NCBI GenBank assembly: GCA_002353835.1 | Contig: DEKL01000001.1 | Span: 1 to 8,398 of the forward strand | Direction of reading: 5' to 3' | From: Alphaproteobacteria bacterium UBA2723 | GTDB lineage: Bacteria > Pseudomonadota > Alphaproteobacteria > RF32 > CAG-239 | Length of the DNA stretch: 8,398 nt | Program-made: the position numbers and the translations under genes | Notes under the pieces: model-generated | Databases searched by the model: none | Told to the model about the DNA's origin: nothing | Seen by the model: the letters and a program-made list of their open reading frames with translations, nothing else | Shown: positions 1 to 7,178 of the stretch, piece after piece | How positions within the stretch are numbered: the first letter of the stretch is position 1 | Layout: the number at the start of each line of letters is the position of its first letter

Positions 1-1569
1 GTTACCACGGTTGTTTCAAATGTCATCAATGACTATGTTCCCACCCAAGACAGCCCGCTTATTATAAGAGAATCAACAACATTACTGGTTAATGCCGTCA
101 TGTCTGATTACAAAGGCGAGTTAAAAACCGAACAAATTTTAGCTGAAAACGGTGAGAAACCCTTTCTCCCGCAACCGGCAATGTTAGCGCACTGGTCAGA
201 AGATAAAAAATTCCAACAATTAAAAGCCAACGACAATAAATTATCCCCTGAAGATGTTGCCGGAAAATATGTCTTAACCTATTATCCGCCCGCCGCACAA
301 AGTTGGACAAAGCGAACCACCGAAAATATTGCCGATACATCAAACAAACACTGGTATTCGCACTGCAAATCTTCCATTTATGATGATAACGGTAAACCGA
401 TTGCCTCCGCTAATCCGGAAGCTGCTTATAATGATGTTGTTCATGATGCCACCGTTTACGTTCCGGAAGATTCCTATTCTTACGTTATTGACTATAAAAA
501 ATTAGGCTTAAACAAAGATGATATCACCGAGGGATTTAAGTTACAAAGCGTGGGCATAAACATCATGTCCGCGGATATGCAAAATGCCGTATTTCGCCTA
601 AAAGCCGCCGGTATGAATACGGAAGATATTATCGCTTTATGGCAAAAAAATACGGATATTGCCAACCCTAAAAATATCGCCGCCATAGAAAAACATTTAA
701 AGGCCGGTAACAGCAAGACTGATTTAAGTAAGTTAAAACTGGTTAAAAGCGATAACAAATATCGCTATAACCTGCAGGATAACAGTTGTGCCATCCAGCC
801 GACGGCACCGGTTTTGTTTGCCACTGCCGCTAAAATAAAAAGAGAAAATATGAGCGAAACCGAAGCCGATAAGTTAAGAAAGAATATCGGTCTGTACAAT
901 ATTTATGATACGAAAAATTACGGCAAAATCAACGAAACATTTTACAATAAGTTTGAAAAAGATGTCTTTGCCGGTTTTTCGGATGCCGTTAAAGAGGAAG
1001 CCAAACGGCTTATGAACGCTCCGGCAGACACCATGTCAAAATATAAAGACAATATCGCCGGTACAATTAAATGGGGAAGCATGAAAACCGCACAATGGGC
1101 ACCGCGCGCCATGGAAGTATTATACACCAAAGCCGCTCATGGCAAAGAAGTTGTCGAACAGTGGTTAAAAGAAGATGCTAAAAAAGCCCGTGAATATCTA
1201 TCTTCCTTAAAAATCGGCGAACGTGTCGGCAAATATATACCTAATCCCTTTGCCAAACCACGCCCCGAGAACAAGAAAAAGAAAACCAAAACCAACGTTT
1301 CTGCAACAGCACCGCGCCAAGGGATATATCAAGAATTCAGAACCCGCTATTCCAACGCTAAAAAATGGGTAAGCGATAAGACCAAGAAGTTAGCCCCGAA
1401 AGCCACAGGTGTTATTCGCACCACCAAAGAAGCCGTAAAGAAAAGAATGGCACAAGATGCCAAAAGAGCGCGTGACTTTATTTCTTCATTCAGTGTCGGG
1501 AAAAAAGTGATAAATTATTTCTTGCCGGATGAAACACCTACCCCGCCAAACAACAGCAAAAAGCGCTAG
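1..1569 (+). CDS. Unrecognised protein, 5' end cut by the window edge; duplicated basic C-terminal module
   Basis: I do not recognise this family. The frame is open from base 1 to the TAG at 1567-1569 (522 codons visible). The first in-frame ATG, at 100, has no Shine-Dalgarno sequence before it, and the 33 codons upstream read like ordinary protein, so the true start is probably left of the window. The N-terminal two thirds looks soluble and mixed, rich in Tyr, Asp and Asn, with no signal peptide or membrane segment visible in this part. From about base 1069 it becomes helical and strongly basic, with two copies of one module (1069-1266 and 1363-1548) separated by a linker containing a KKKKTK run, and it ends in a Pro/Asn/Lys tail. 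The charge suggests binding to nucleic acid or another polyanion, but this is inference only. It converges with the next gene across 35 bp. Confidence 0.85.
   Translation, partial: VTTVVSNVINDYVPTQDSPLIIRESTTLLVNAVMSDYKGELKTEQILAENGEKPFLPQPAMLAHWSEDKKFQQLKANDNKLSPEDVAGKYVLTYYPPAAQSWTKRTTENIADTSNKHWYSHCKSSIYDDNGKPIASANPEAAYNDVVHDATVYVPEDSYSYVIDYKKLGLNKDDITEGFKLQSVGINIMSADMQNAVFRLKAAGMNTEDIIALWQKNTDIANPKNIAAIEKHLKAGNSKTDLSKLKLVKSDNKYRYNLQDNSCAIQPTAPVLFATAAKIKRENMSETEADKLRKNIGLYNIYDTKNYGKINETFYNKFEKDVFAGFSDAVKEEAKRLMNAPADTMSKYKDNIAGTIKWGSMKTAQWAPRAMEVLYTKAAHGKEVVEQWLKEDAKKAREYLSSLKIGERVGKYIPNPFAKPRPENKKKKTKTNVSATAPRQGIYQEFRTRYSNAKKWVSDKTKKLAPKATGVIRTTKEAVKKRMAQDAKRARDFISSFSVGKKVINYFLPDETPTPPNNSKKR
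1069..1266 (+). repeat. Internal protein repeat, copy 1 (about 66 residues)
   Basis: This copy starts at a Lys-Trp pair and runs through the motifs APRA, EDAKKARE and YLSSLKIG to a proline-rich end. It aligns with copy 2 (1363-1548) without gaps for the first 20 or so residues, then needs one four-residue gap. By eye about 20 to 25 positions are identical. It is a protein-level repeat, as the DNA has diverged. Confidence 0.75.
1363..1548 (+). repeat. Internal protein repeat, copy 2 (about 62 residues)
   Basis: This is the second copy of the module. It again starts with Lys-Trp and shows APKA, QDAKRARD and FISSFSVG where copy 1 has APRA, EDAKKARE and YLSSLKIG. The order of the matching motifs and the conservative replacements (K/R, E/D, Y/F, L/I) indicate an old duplication rather than chance low complexity. 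Confidence 0.75.
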
Positions 1570-1574
1570 ACGGC

Positions 1575-1603
1575 GTGCTCAAGGCACCCCGTGCGGGCAG
1601 CAC
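1575..1603. terminator. Possible hairpin between two convergent genes
   Basis: GTGCT (1575-1579) can pair with AGCAC (1599-1603), and inside it GCAC (1584-1587) with GTGC (1591-1594) around a CCC loop; four unpaired bases on each side separate the two stems. A short TTTAT follows on the plus strand. Its place between two stop codons 35 bp apart suits a shared terminator, but the stem is broken and the T tract short. Confidence 0.35.
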
Positions 1604-1604
1604 T

Positions 1605-2447
1605 TTATCGTTCTTGCCCTATTTTATGCTTAACCTGGATTTTTTGGCGCTTGGCAATTTTCTTTTCAATCCGTCTGGCGGAAAGCAATGCAAATGTTTT
1701 ATCGCGCCATTCGGCGAGCCTTAATTTAATCTGCAACATACAAAGCCCGACCCGCATAGAGGTTGAAACATTTTTCCGGTCACGTTTTAAGATACGTTTC
1801 ATATCTTCGGTTTGCGCAATTTTTAAGAATTTATCGGCCCCGTTGGAAATCGGCAAATTCTTTTTTAACATATCCCGCTTAATTGCCGAGGCATATTTTG
1901 TCAGCACCACATTGCCGTTACCCAAATCCGTATGCAACACCATATCACACGGATTATTATTGCCGATAGCCTCTGTTCCTAAAAAGGTCACGATACCGCC
2001 TCTGGCCACAAACTGCACAGAGCCCCAAGTGGTCGCCAAATACATATCATTCTCGGCAACAAACGCTTTACGGATATCATCCCCGTCGGTATGCGCATCA
2101 ACCGTTTCTGCAGGATTCATTTCCGCAAACGAACGCCCGTCATCAATGGTATAAGATTTTTTGACTTTCTGCGGTCTTTTCGCGTATTGGTCAAGTGAGC
2201 CGTCAACACAATAGCGCGTATCTATTCCATAACCGATATCGGCAACATGGGAGGTTTCATGAATTTTTCGTCCGTCACGCGCCACCACCTCGGTATCAAC
2301 CACCGTTTTTTGTGCTGTTTTCGTTAATTTAACCGGAATATCAATTTTCTGCACCCAAAACATCTCTTGCGGGTGTTTCTCCGCAAAAGCCTTAACCTCT
2401 TCCTGTGTCAAAGGATTATCCGCTGATGATTTCCTTAAAAAACTCAT
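1605..2447 (-). CDS. Unrecognised 280-residue protein with basic C-terminal tail
   Basis: I do not recognise the family. The ATG at 2447 is preceded by an AAAGG Shine-Dalgarno sequence (2455-2459) at a normal distance, which supports this start. There is no signal peptide or clear membrane helix. The N-terminal part (about residues 1-200) alternates charged stretches with short beta-like segments, including one rich in Gly, Val and Phe near residues 140-165 (FVARGGIVTFLG). From about residue 205 the protein becomes helical and very rich in Lys and Arg, ending IGQER. It lies downstream of nifJ on the same strand, but a strong terminator separates them, so it is probably transcribed on its own; I could not find a convincing promoter. 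It is convergent with the first gene, which also has a basic C-terminus. An antisense frame at 1591-2154 is rejected. Confidence 0.8.
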   Translation of the reverse strand: MSFLRKSSADNPLTQEEVKAFAEKHPQEMFWVQKIDIPVKLTKTAQKTVVDTEVVARDGRKIHETSHVADIGYGIDTRYCVDGSLDQYAKRPQKVKKSYTIDDGRSFAEMNPAETVDAHTDGDDIRKAFVAENDMYLATTWGSVQFVARGGIVTFLGTEAIGNNNPCDMVLHTDLGNGNVVLTKYASAIKRDMLKKNLPISNGADKFLKIAQTEDMKRILKRDRKNVSTSMRVGLCMLQIKLRLAEWRDKTFALLSARRIEKKIAKRQKIQVKHKIGQER

Positions 2448-2525
2448 ATTTTACCTTTCATAGCTGATAATGTATGTTGGAACCTTTTAAAATTTCATAA
2501 ACAAAATTCCTCTTTTTTAAAACCG

Positions 2526-2555
2526 AAAAAGCGCCCTTTTTAGAGAGCGCTTTTT
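2526..2555. terminator. Intrinsic-type terminator downstream of nifJ
   Basis: AAAAAGCGC (2526-2534) and GCGCTTTTT (2547-2555) form a perfect 9-bp inverted repeat around a 12-base loop. Because the stem ends in an A tract on one side and a T tract on the other, it can act in both directions. On the minus strand it would end the nifJ transcript about 130 bases after its stop codon. Confidence 0.75.
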
Positions 2556-2583
2556 GCAATGGGTGGGATAAAATGCTGTGCTA

Positions 2584-2660
2584 TCGCTGAATGTCCTGCC
2601 CTAAAGCGGAGCGTACATAAGAGGTACGTGAGCATTTAGGGACAGGCTTCCATTCAACGA
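2584..2660. repeat. 77-bp compound inverted repeat in the nifJ 3' region
   Basis: Three nested pairings share one axis. The outer arm is TCGCTGAATG (2584-2593) with CATTCAACGA (2651-2660), 9 of 10 paired. The middle arm is CCTGCCCTAAA (2595-2605) with TTTAGGGACAGG (2635-2646), fully paired except one bulged A at 2642. The inner arm is CGTAC (2612-2616) with GTACG (2624-2628) around a seven-base loop. It starts about 25 bases after the nifJ stop codon and has no T tract, so it does not look like a simple terminator. It could be a small interspersed palindromic repeat, or a 3' RNA structure that protects or processes the nifJ message. Confidence 0.7.
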
Positions 2661-2684
2661 TTTGACAGTATTTTAGCACGCCCC

Positions 2685-5600
2685 TTAAACAGCTTTAGAA
2701 GCCTGTTCGCCTTCCACCACAACATACTGACTCATATGCTCCAGCAACGCGCGCTTCTCAGCCACACCTTCCTGTGCCTTATTGAGCAAAGTATTGTAGC
2801 GTTCCGGATTCATCTTATTGACAACCTGGAAACGTGTTTCCGAAGCCATATAGTCGGAAAGCGGTTTAGAAGGAGCCTTAGAATCCAACATCAACGGTGC
2901 TTTACCGGCCTTGATGTTTTCCGGATTATAGCGATACAACGGCCAAGAACCGGTCTCAACCGCATCTTTCTGGTGGTTCAAACCTTCAGCCATGTTAAGG
3001 CCTTGGTTGATACAGTGAGAATATGCGATAATCAGAGACGGACCGTCATAAGCTTCAGCTTCGTTCATCGCTTTGATAACTTGGCTGTCATTAGCACCCA
3101 TAGCAACTTGTGCCACATAAACATTACCGTAAGACATCGCAATCATAGCCAAATCTTTCTTCGGTAATTCTTTACCGGCAGTAGCAAATTTAGCAGATGC
3201 GCCCATCGGGGTAGCCTTAGACTGTTGACCGCCGGTATTGGAATAAACGCCGGTATCAACCACCAAGATATTAACATTACGACCGGAAGCAATCGCATGG
3301 TCTAAACCACCAAAGCCGATATCGTATGCCCAACCGTCACCACCGATAACCCAAACGGATTTCTTGATGAGGTAATCAGCACATTCGTTGAGTAATTTAG
3401 CTTCTTCGCTGTTCATTGTTGCCAACTTCTTGCGTAAAGCCTCAACATTGTCGCGCTGAGCATCAATTTCAACATCTGTTGATTGCGGGTTAGATAAGAT
3501 TTTATCAGCAATATCGCCGAGTTCACTCTTCATATTTTCCAATAGATATTTAGCCTTAACTTCACTTTGGTCAATAGAAATGCGCATACCCAAACCGAAT
3601 TCCGCATTATCTTCAAACAAAGAGTTAGACCAAGCCGGACCATGTCCCTTTTCATCTTTACAGTAAGGGGTTGTCGGCAAGTTACCGGAGTAAATGGAAG
3701 AACAACCTGTTGCGTTGGCAACAACCATTCTGTCACCAAAGAGCTGAGTTAACAACTTAATATAAGGTGTTTCACCGCAACCGGCACAAGCACCGGAAAA
3801 TTCAAACAACGGCTTAATCATTTGCGTTGTTTTCGGCAAGTTCTTAACAACTTCGGTACGTTTTACATACGGCAAAGTTTCAAAGAACTTCCAGTTTTCT
3901 TTTTCGGCTGCCAAATGGTTTTCAATGTGGTCCATATTGATAGCGTGCAATTCCGGATTTTCCTTATTCTTAGCCGGACAAGCGGATGTACACAAACCGC
4001 AACCGGTGCAGTCTTCGGCAGAGATTTGCAAGATAAATTTCTTACCGGCAAATTCCTTACCTTTGTAGTCTGCAAATTTCAAGGTCTTCGGTGCATTGGC
4101 AAGCTCAGCTTCATCAGCTACTTTCATACGGATAACACCGTGCGGGCAAACGATAGAACATTTACCGCATTGAATACAGGTATTGGCATCCCAAACCGGA
4201 ATTTCGGTTGCGATACAACGTTTTTCATATTGGGTTGTACCGGTCGGCCATGTACCGTCAACAACTTCCTGTAATTCGGAAGTGGTAATGCTGTCACCTT
4301 TATCGGCAATCAATTTTGCGGTCAAGCCCTGAACAAACTTCGGAGCTTCGGCCGGAACCGGTGCCAACAGGTGGAATTTAGAAGTAACATGGTCAGGGTA
4401 GCTAACCTCAAACATATGTTCCAAAGAAGCATCAACTGCGGCATAGTTCTTTTGAACAATGGCATCACCCTTCTTGGAATAGGTCTTCTTAATCGCGGCC
4501 TTAATCTGAGCAATAGCTTCATCTTTCGGCAAGATGTTGGAAATTGCAAAGAAGCAGGCTTGCATGATGGTGTTAATACGTGCACCCATACCGGTTGCAC
4601 GAGCAACTTCAACCGCATTGATGGTGTAGAACTTCAATTTCTTGGAAATGATTTGTTCCTGTACTTCAATCGGTAAGTGATCCCAAACTTCTTCATGCGG
4701 ATACGGTGCATTCAAGAGGAATGTAGCCCCCGGTTTAGCGATATGTAAAATATCAACCTTGTTCATAAATTGGAATTGGTGACATGCCACAAAATCTGCC
4801 TGGTTAATCAAATAAGCCGAACGGATCGGATTATCGGAGAAACGCAAGTGAGAAGTCGTCATAGAACCGGATTTACGGCTGTCATAAACGAAATAACCTT
4901 GTCCGTATTTACCGGCATCTTCGGCAATAATTTTAATAGAGTTTTTATTGGCACCGACGGTACCGTCAGCACCCAAACCGAAGAATACGGCGCGAACAAC
5001 ATCATCAGGTTCAACGTCAAATGTTGCATCATAGCTCAAAGACTTGTGGGTAACATCATCGGTAATACCAACCGAGAAACCGTTAATCGGTTTTGAAGAA
5101 ACGGCATTATCAAATACAGCCTTAGCCATAGCCGGTGTAAATTCTTTAGAAGAAAGACCGTAACGACCGCCATAGATTTTCGGTAAAGATTTAATTTTAC
5201 CGTTAGCAAAAGCTTGTGATAAAGCAGCCACAACGTCTAAGTATAAAGGTTCACCCAAAGAGCCGGATTCTTTTGTTCTATCCAAAACAGAAACCGTCTT
5301 AACCGTTTCAGGCATAGCCTTAAGCAAAGCTTCAGCCGGGAACGGACGATAAAGATGAACTTTTAATACGCCGAGTTTAGAACCGTGAGCATTTAAATAC
5401 TCAATAGCTTCTTCAACTGTTTCAGCGCCGGAGCCCATAACTACGATAACATTTTCGGCATCTTTAGCACCGGTGTAATCAACAATATGATATTGTCTGC
5501 CGGTAATTTTAGCAAACTTATCCATTTCTTCTTGAACGATTCCGGCAACGGCATCATAGTATTTATTAGCTGCTTCACGTCCTTGGAAGAAGACATCCGG

Positions 5601-6266
5601 ATTTTGAGCCGTACCGCGAATAACCGGTTTTTCAGGCTTTAATGCATGTTTAGCGGCAAATTTATAGTCAACGCCTTCAAGCATAGCACGCAAATCATCA
5701 TCAGAGATGAGCTTAATTTTTTTGATTTCATGAGAAGTACGGAAACCGTCAAAGAAATGCATAAACGGTACGCGAGAACGTAAAGTTGAAGTCTGAGCGA
5801 TAGCAGCCATATCATGAGCTTCCTGCACGGAATTAGAGCAAAGCATGGCAAACCCGGTCTGACGACAGCTCATAACGTCTGAGTGGTCGCCGTAAATAGA
5901 CAAAGCATGGTAAGCAAGTGAACGAGCCGCAACATGCATAACAAACGGAGAAAGTTCACCGGCAATTTTATACATATTCGGAATCATCAACAATAAGCCT
6001 TGAGAAGCCGTAAAGGTTGTTGTCAAAGCACCTGCCTGCAAAGAACCGTGGCAAGCACCGGCAGCACCGGCTTCAGATTGCATTTCTTGAACGAACGGAA
6101 CCACGCCCCAAAGGTTTTTCTGCTTAGCGGAAGACCAAGCATCAGCCCATTCACCCATCGGAGAAGACGGGGTAATCGGGTAAATAACGCAGACTTCGTT
6201 CATGCGGTGAGCAACAGAAGCGGCCGCTTCGTTACCATCCATCATTTTCATTTTAACATCTGACAT
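2685..6266 (-). CDS. nifJ: Pyruvate:ferredoxin (flavodoxin) oxidoreductase
   Basis: This cytoplasmic enzyme oxidises pyruvate with CoA to acetyl-CoA and CO2 and passes two electrons to ferredoxin or flavodoxin. At 1193 residues it is the single-chain, homodimeric type. In order I see the N-terminal motif YPITPSS (29-35), the gamma-type motif FGLGADGTVGANK in the middle, and two ferredoxin-like 4Fe-4S motifs (Cys 697, 700, 703, 707 and Cys 753, 756, 759, 763). The proximal-cluster cysteines are 827, 830, 855 and 1085, with spacing close to that of the Desulfovibrio africanus enzyme. The thiamine diphosphate site is GDGWAYDIGFGG (976-987) and NTGGQQS (1010-1016). All key residues are present. 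Only about 108 residues follow Cys1085, so most of the C-terminal extension linked to oxygen stability in D. africanus appears to be missing, which suggests an oxygen-sensitive enzyme (inference). The ATG at 6266 has an AAGGA ribosome site at 6276-6280. nif genes are absent here, so a fermentative role is likelier than nitrogen fixation. Confidence 0.98.
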   Translation of the reverse strand: MSDVKMKMMDGNEAAASVAHRMNEVCVIYPITPSSPMGEWADAWSSAKQKNLWGVVPFVQEMQSEAGAAGACHGSLQAGALTTTFTASQGLLLMIPNMYKIAGELSPFVMHVAARSLAYHALSIYGDHSDVMSCRQTGFAMLCSNSVQEAHDMAAIAQTSTLRSRVPFMHFFDGFRTSHEIKKIKLISDDDLRAMLEGVDYKFAAKHALKPEKPVIRGTAQNPDVFFQGREAANKYYDAVAGIVQEEMDKFAKITGRQYHIVDYTGAKDAENVIVVMGSGAETVEEAIEYLNAHGSKLGVLKVHLYRPFPAEALLKAMPETVKTVSVLDRTKESGSLGEPLYLDVVAALSQAFANGKIKSLPKIYGGRYGLSSKEFTPAMAKAVFDNAVSSKPINGFSVGITDDVTHKSLSYDATFDVEPDDVVRAVFFGLGADGTVGANKNSIKIIAEDAGKYGQGYFVYDSRKSGSMTTSHLRFSDNPIRSAYLINQADFVACHQFQFMNKVDILHIAKPGATFLLNAPYPHEEVWDHLPIEVQEQIISKKLKFYTINAVEVARATGMGARINTIMQACFFAISNILPKDEAIAQIKAAIKKTYSKKGDAIVQKNYAAVDASLEHMFEVSYPDHVTSKFHLLAPVPAEAPKFVQGLTAKLIADKGDSITTSELQEVVDGTWPTGTTQYEKRCIATEIPVWDANTCIQCGKCSIVCPHGVIRMKVADEAELANAPKTLKFADYKGKEFAGKKFILQISAEDCTGCGLCTSACPAKNKENPELHAINMDHIENHLAAEKENWKFFETLPYVKRTEVVKNLPKTTQMIKPLFEFSGACAGCGETPYIKLLTQLFGDRMVVANATGCSSIYSGNLPTTPYCKDEKGHGPAWSNSLFEDNAEFGLGMRISIDQSEVKAKYLLENMKSELGDIADKILSNPQSTDVEIDAQRDNVEALRKKLATMNSEEAKLLNECADYLIKKSVWVIGGDGWAYDIGFGGLDHAIASGRNVNILVVDTGVYSNTGGQQSKATPMGASAKFATAGKELPKKDLAMIAMSYGNVYVAQVAMGANDSQVIKAMNEAEAYDGPSLIIAYSHCINQGLNMAEGLNHQKDAVETGSWPLYRYNPENIKAGKAPLMLDSKAPSKPLSDYMASETRFQVVNKMNPERYNTLLNKAQEGVAEKRALLEHMSQYVVVEGEQASKAV

Positions 6267-6420
6267 TTATAAATATCCTTAAAAATTTCTATAAGTTTTT
6301 GAATCGGCAAACAAAGAAAAACACGAGTCAATAGCAGTAATGACCGATTTTCCCTCCCTTAACCGATTCCTCTTGTTTTTTGACGGGCAAAAGGTAACAT
6401 ACCGCCCGTAAAATGCAAGC
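6267..6420 (-). promoter_or_regulatory. nifJ leader and probable promoter/operator region
   Basis: This is about 150 bases before the nifJ start codon, with no supported gene. Read on the minus strand it holds a GCTTGCAT box (6413-6420), a bulged inverted repeat ACGGGC/GCCCGT around GGTA/TACC (6383-6409), two direct copies of AATCGGT 19 bp apart, and a third, inverted GAATCGG half (6301-6307 against 6363-6369). Closest to the gene a TATAGA box (about 6288-6293) has a weak TTGTTT upstream at a short 15-base spacing. Which element sets the start of transcription cannot be decided from sequence alone. Confidence 0.4.
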
Positions 6421-6467
6421 ATTATTTTAAATTTGCGCGATTTTATGAGATAAGCGGATTTTAATAC

Positions 6468-6495
6468 TTGCAAAATAGTTTTACTCGTTTAAGAT
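6468..6495 (+). promoter_or_regulatory. Candidate sigma-70-type promoter of the small membrane protein gene
   Basis: TTGCAA (6468-6473) and TAAGAT (6490-6495) lie 16 bases apart, 22 bases before the ATG at 6518. Each matches about four of six consensus positions. A GGGAG ribosome-binding site (6507-6511) follows at good spacing, leaving a short leader. Confidence 0.4.
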
Positions 6496-6517
6496 AGTTC
6501 CGTATCGGGAGAATATT

Positions 6518-7114
6518 ATGGTAAAAAAAATCAGCAGAAGTAAAAAATTATATCGTGTCTTAAGAAAGAAGTGGTTTAAACCCGCGTTATATACGTTGGC
6601 ATTGAGTTTTCTCTTATACTACGGCATTTCCAATCTGGTGATGGAAAAGCGCGCTGCCGAAAAGACTTTACCGCGTTTTGTCATTACCCGCGTGTCAGAT
6701 ACTTTTGATGAAACCGAATTTACTCATTTGCTCCTAACCGTTCAGGAAATGAACAAAACACCGGAAATTTTATCGCAGTTGAAAGACTATATCAATCAGG
6801 ATAATCCGGACAATTATACCTTATATCTGGAAAAAATGTTAAACAGCATGAACTGGGCGCCGCAAGCCTTTTATTCCCGTGTTCATAAGATGTTTGATAT
6901 GTATGAAGTTTATGACCGGATTAACCGTATGGAAGAAACCATTTCATTTTTAAATACCGAAGTGGAAGAACGCCGCCTGCCCTCGGAGATTTTGGAACAA
7001 GTCCGTGTTTTGCAACAGGAAGAAGAAAATATAAAAACCGAGCTTTCCGAAAAAGAGTGGACATTCATTAAAAACTATGCCGGTGTTATCTTGCATTTAA
7101 GAAAAGAAGGTTAA
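6518..7114 (+). CDS. Small single-pass membrane protein with coiled-coil-like C-terminus, unknown function
   Basis: I do not recognise this 198-residue protein. Residues 1-21 are very basic (about ten Lys or Arg), followed by one hydrophobic helix at about 23-41, with no cleavage site visible. By the positive-inside rule it should be anchored in the inner membrane with the N-terminus in the cytoplasm and most of the chain outside. The exported part (about 45-198) is acidic and almost wholly helical; residues 130-180 are rich in Glu, Leu, Ile and Gln in a spacing that suggests a coiled coil. There is one Trp at 113 in a NWAPQAF stretch, and no cysteine that I can see. The ATG has a GGGAG Shine-Dalgarno sequence six bases upstream. 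It is divergent from nifJ and followed by a terminator, so it looks monocistronic. A structural or envelope role is possible, but there is no direct evidence. Confidence 0.88.
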   Translation: MVKKISRSKKLYRVLRKKWFKPALYTLALSFLLYYGISNLVMEKRAAEKTLPRFVITRVSDTFDETEFTHLLLTVQEMNKTPEILSQLKDYINQDNPDNYTLYLEKMLNSMNWAPQAFYSRVHKMFDMYEVYDRINRMEETISFLNTEVEERRLPSEILEQVRVLQQEEENIKTELSEKEWTFIKNYAGVILHLRKEG

Positions 7115-7150
7115 AACAAGCAAAACTTGCTTCGTAATAATAAAATGAAA

Positions 7151-7175
7151 GCCCCGAACAAACGCGGGGCTTTTT
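7151..7175. terminator. Bidirectional intrinsic terminator
   Basis: GCCCCG (7151-7156) pairs with CGGGGC (7165-7170) around an eight-base loop and is followed by TTTTT on the plus strand, ending the membrane protein gene. On the minus strand the same stem is followed by TTTCATTTTA, so it also fits as the terminator of the tRNA-like gene, whose CCA end is at 7179. Confidence 0.85.
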
Positions 7176-7178
7176 AAT

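Noticed and set aside
1591..2154. 187-codon plus-strand frame opposite the 280-residue gene
   Set aside because: It is antisense to a longer frame that has a good ribosome site, it lacks its own, and its translation is Ser/Cys/Ile-rich, as expected of a shadow.
2526..2660. CRISPR array or attachment site suggested by dense repeats behind nifJ
   Set aside because: The repeats are inverted, not direct and evenly spaced; there are no spacers, no cas genes and no integrase.
2685..6266. nitrogen-fixation locus suggested by the name nifJ
   Set aside because: No nitrogenase, flavodoxin or nif regulator is nearby; the same enzyme serves fermentative pyruvate oxidation in many anaerobes.
6383..6409. 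ACGGGC/GCCCGT hairpin as a terminator
   Set aside because: On the minus strand it is followed by an A run and on the plus strand by no T run, so it does not have terminator form in either direction.
6279..6473. 64-codon minus-strand frame ending at the nifJ ribosome site
   Set aside because: Considered as a leader peptide. No ribosome site precedes it, the translation looks random, and it runs across the repeats of the leader, so a leader gene is not supported.
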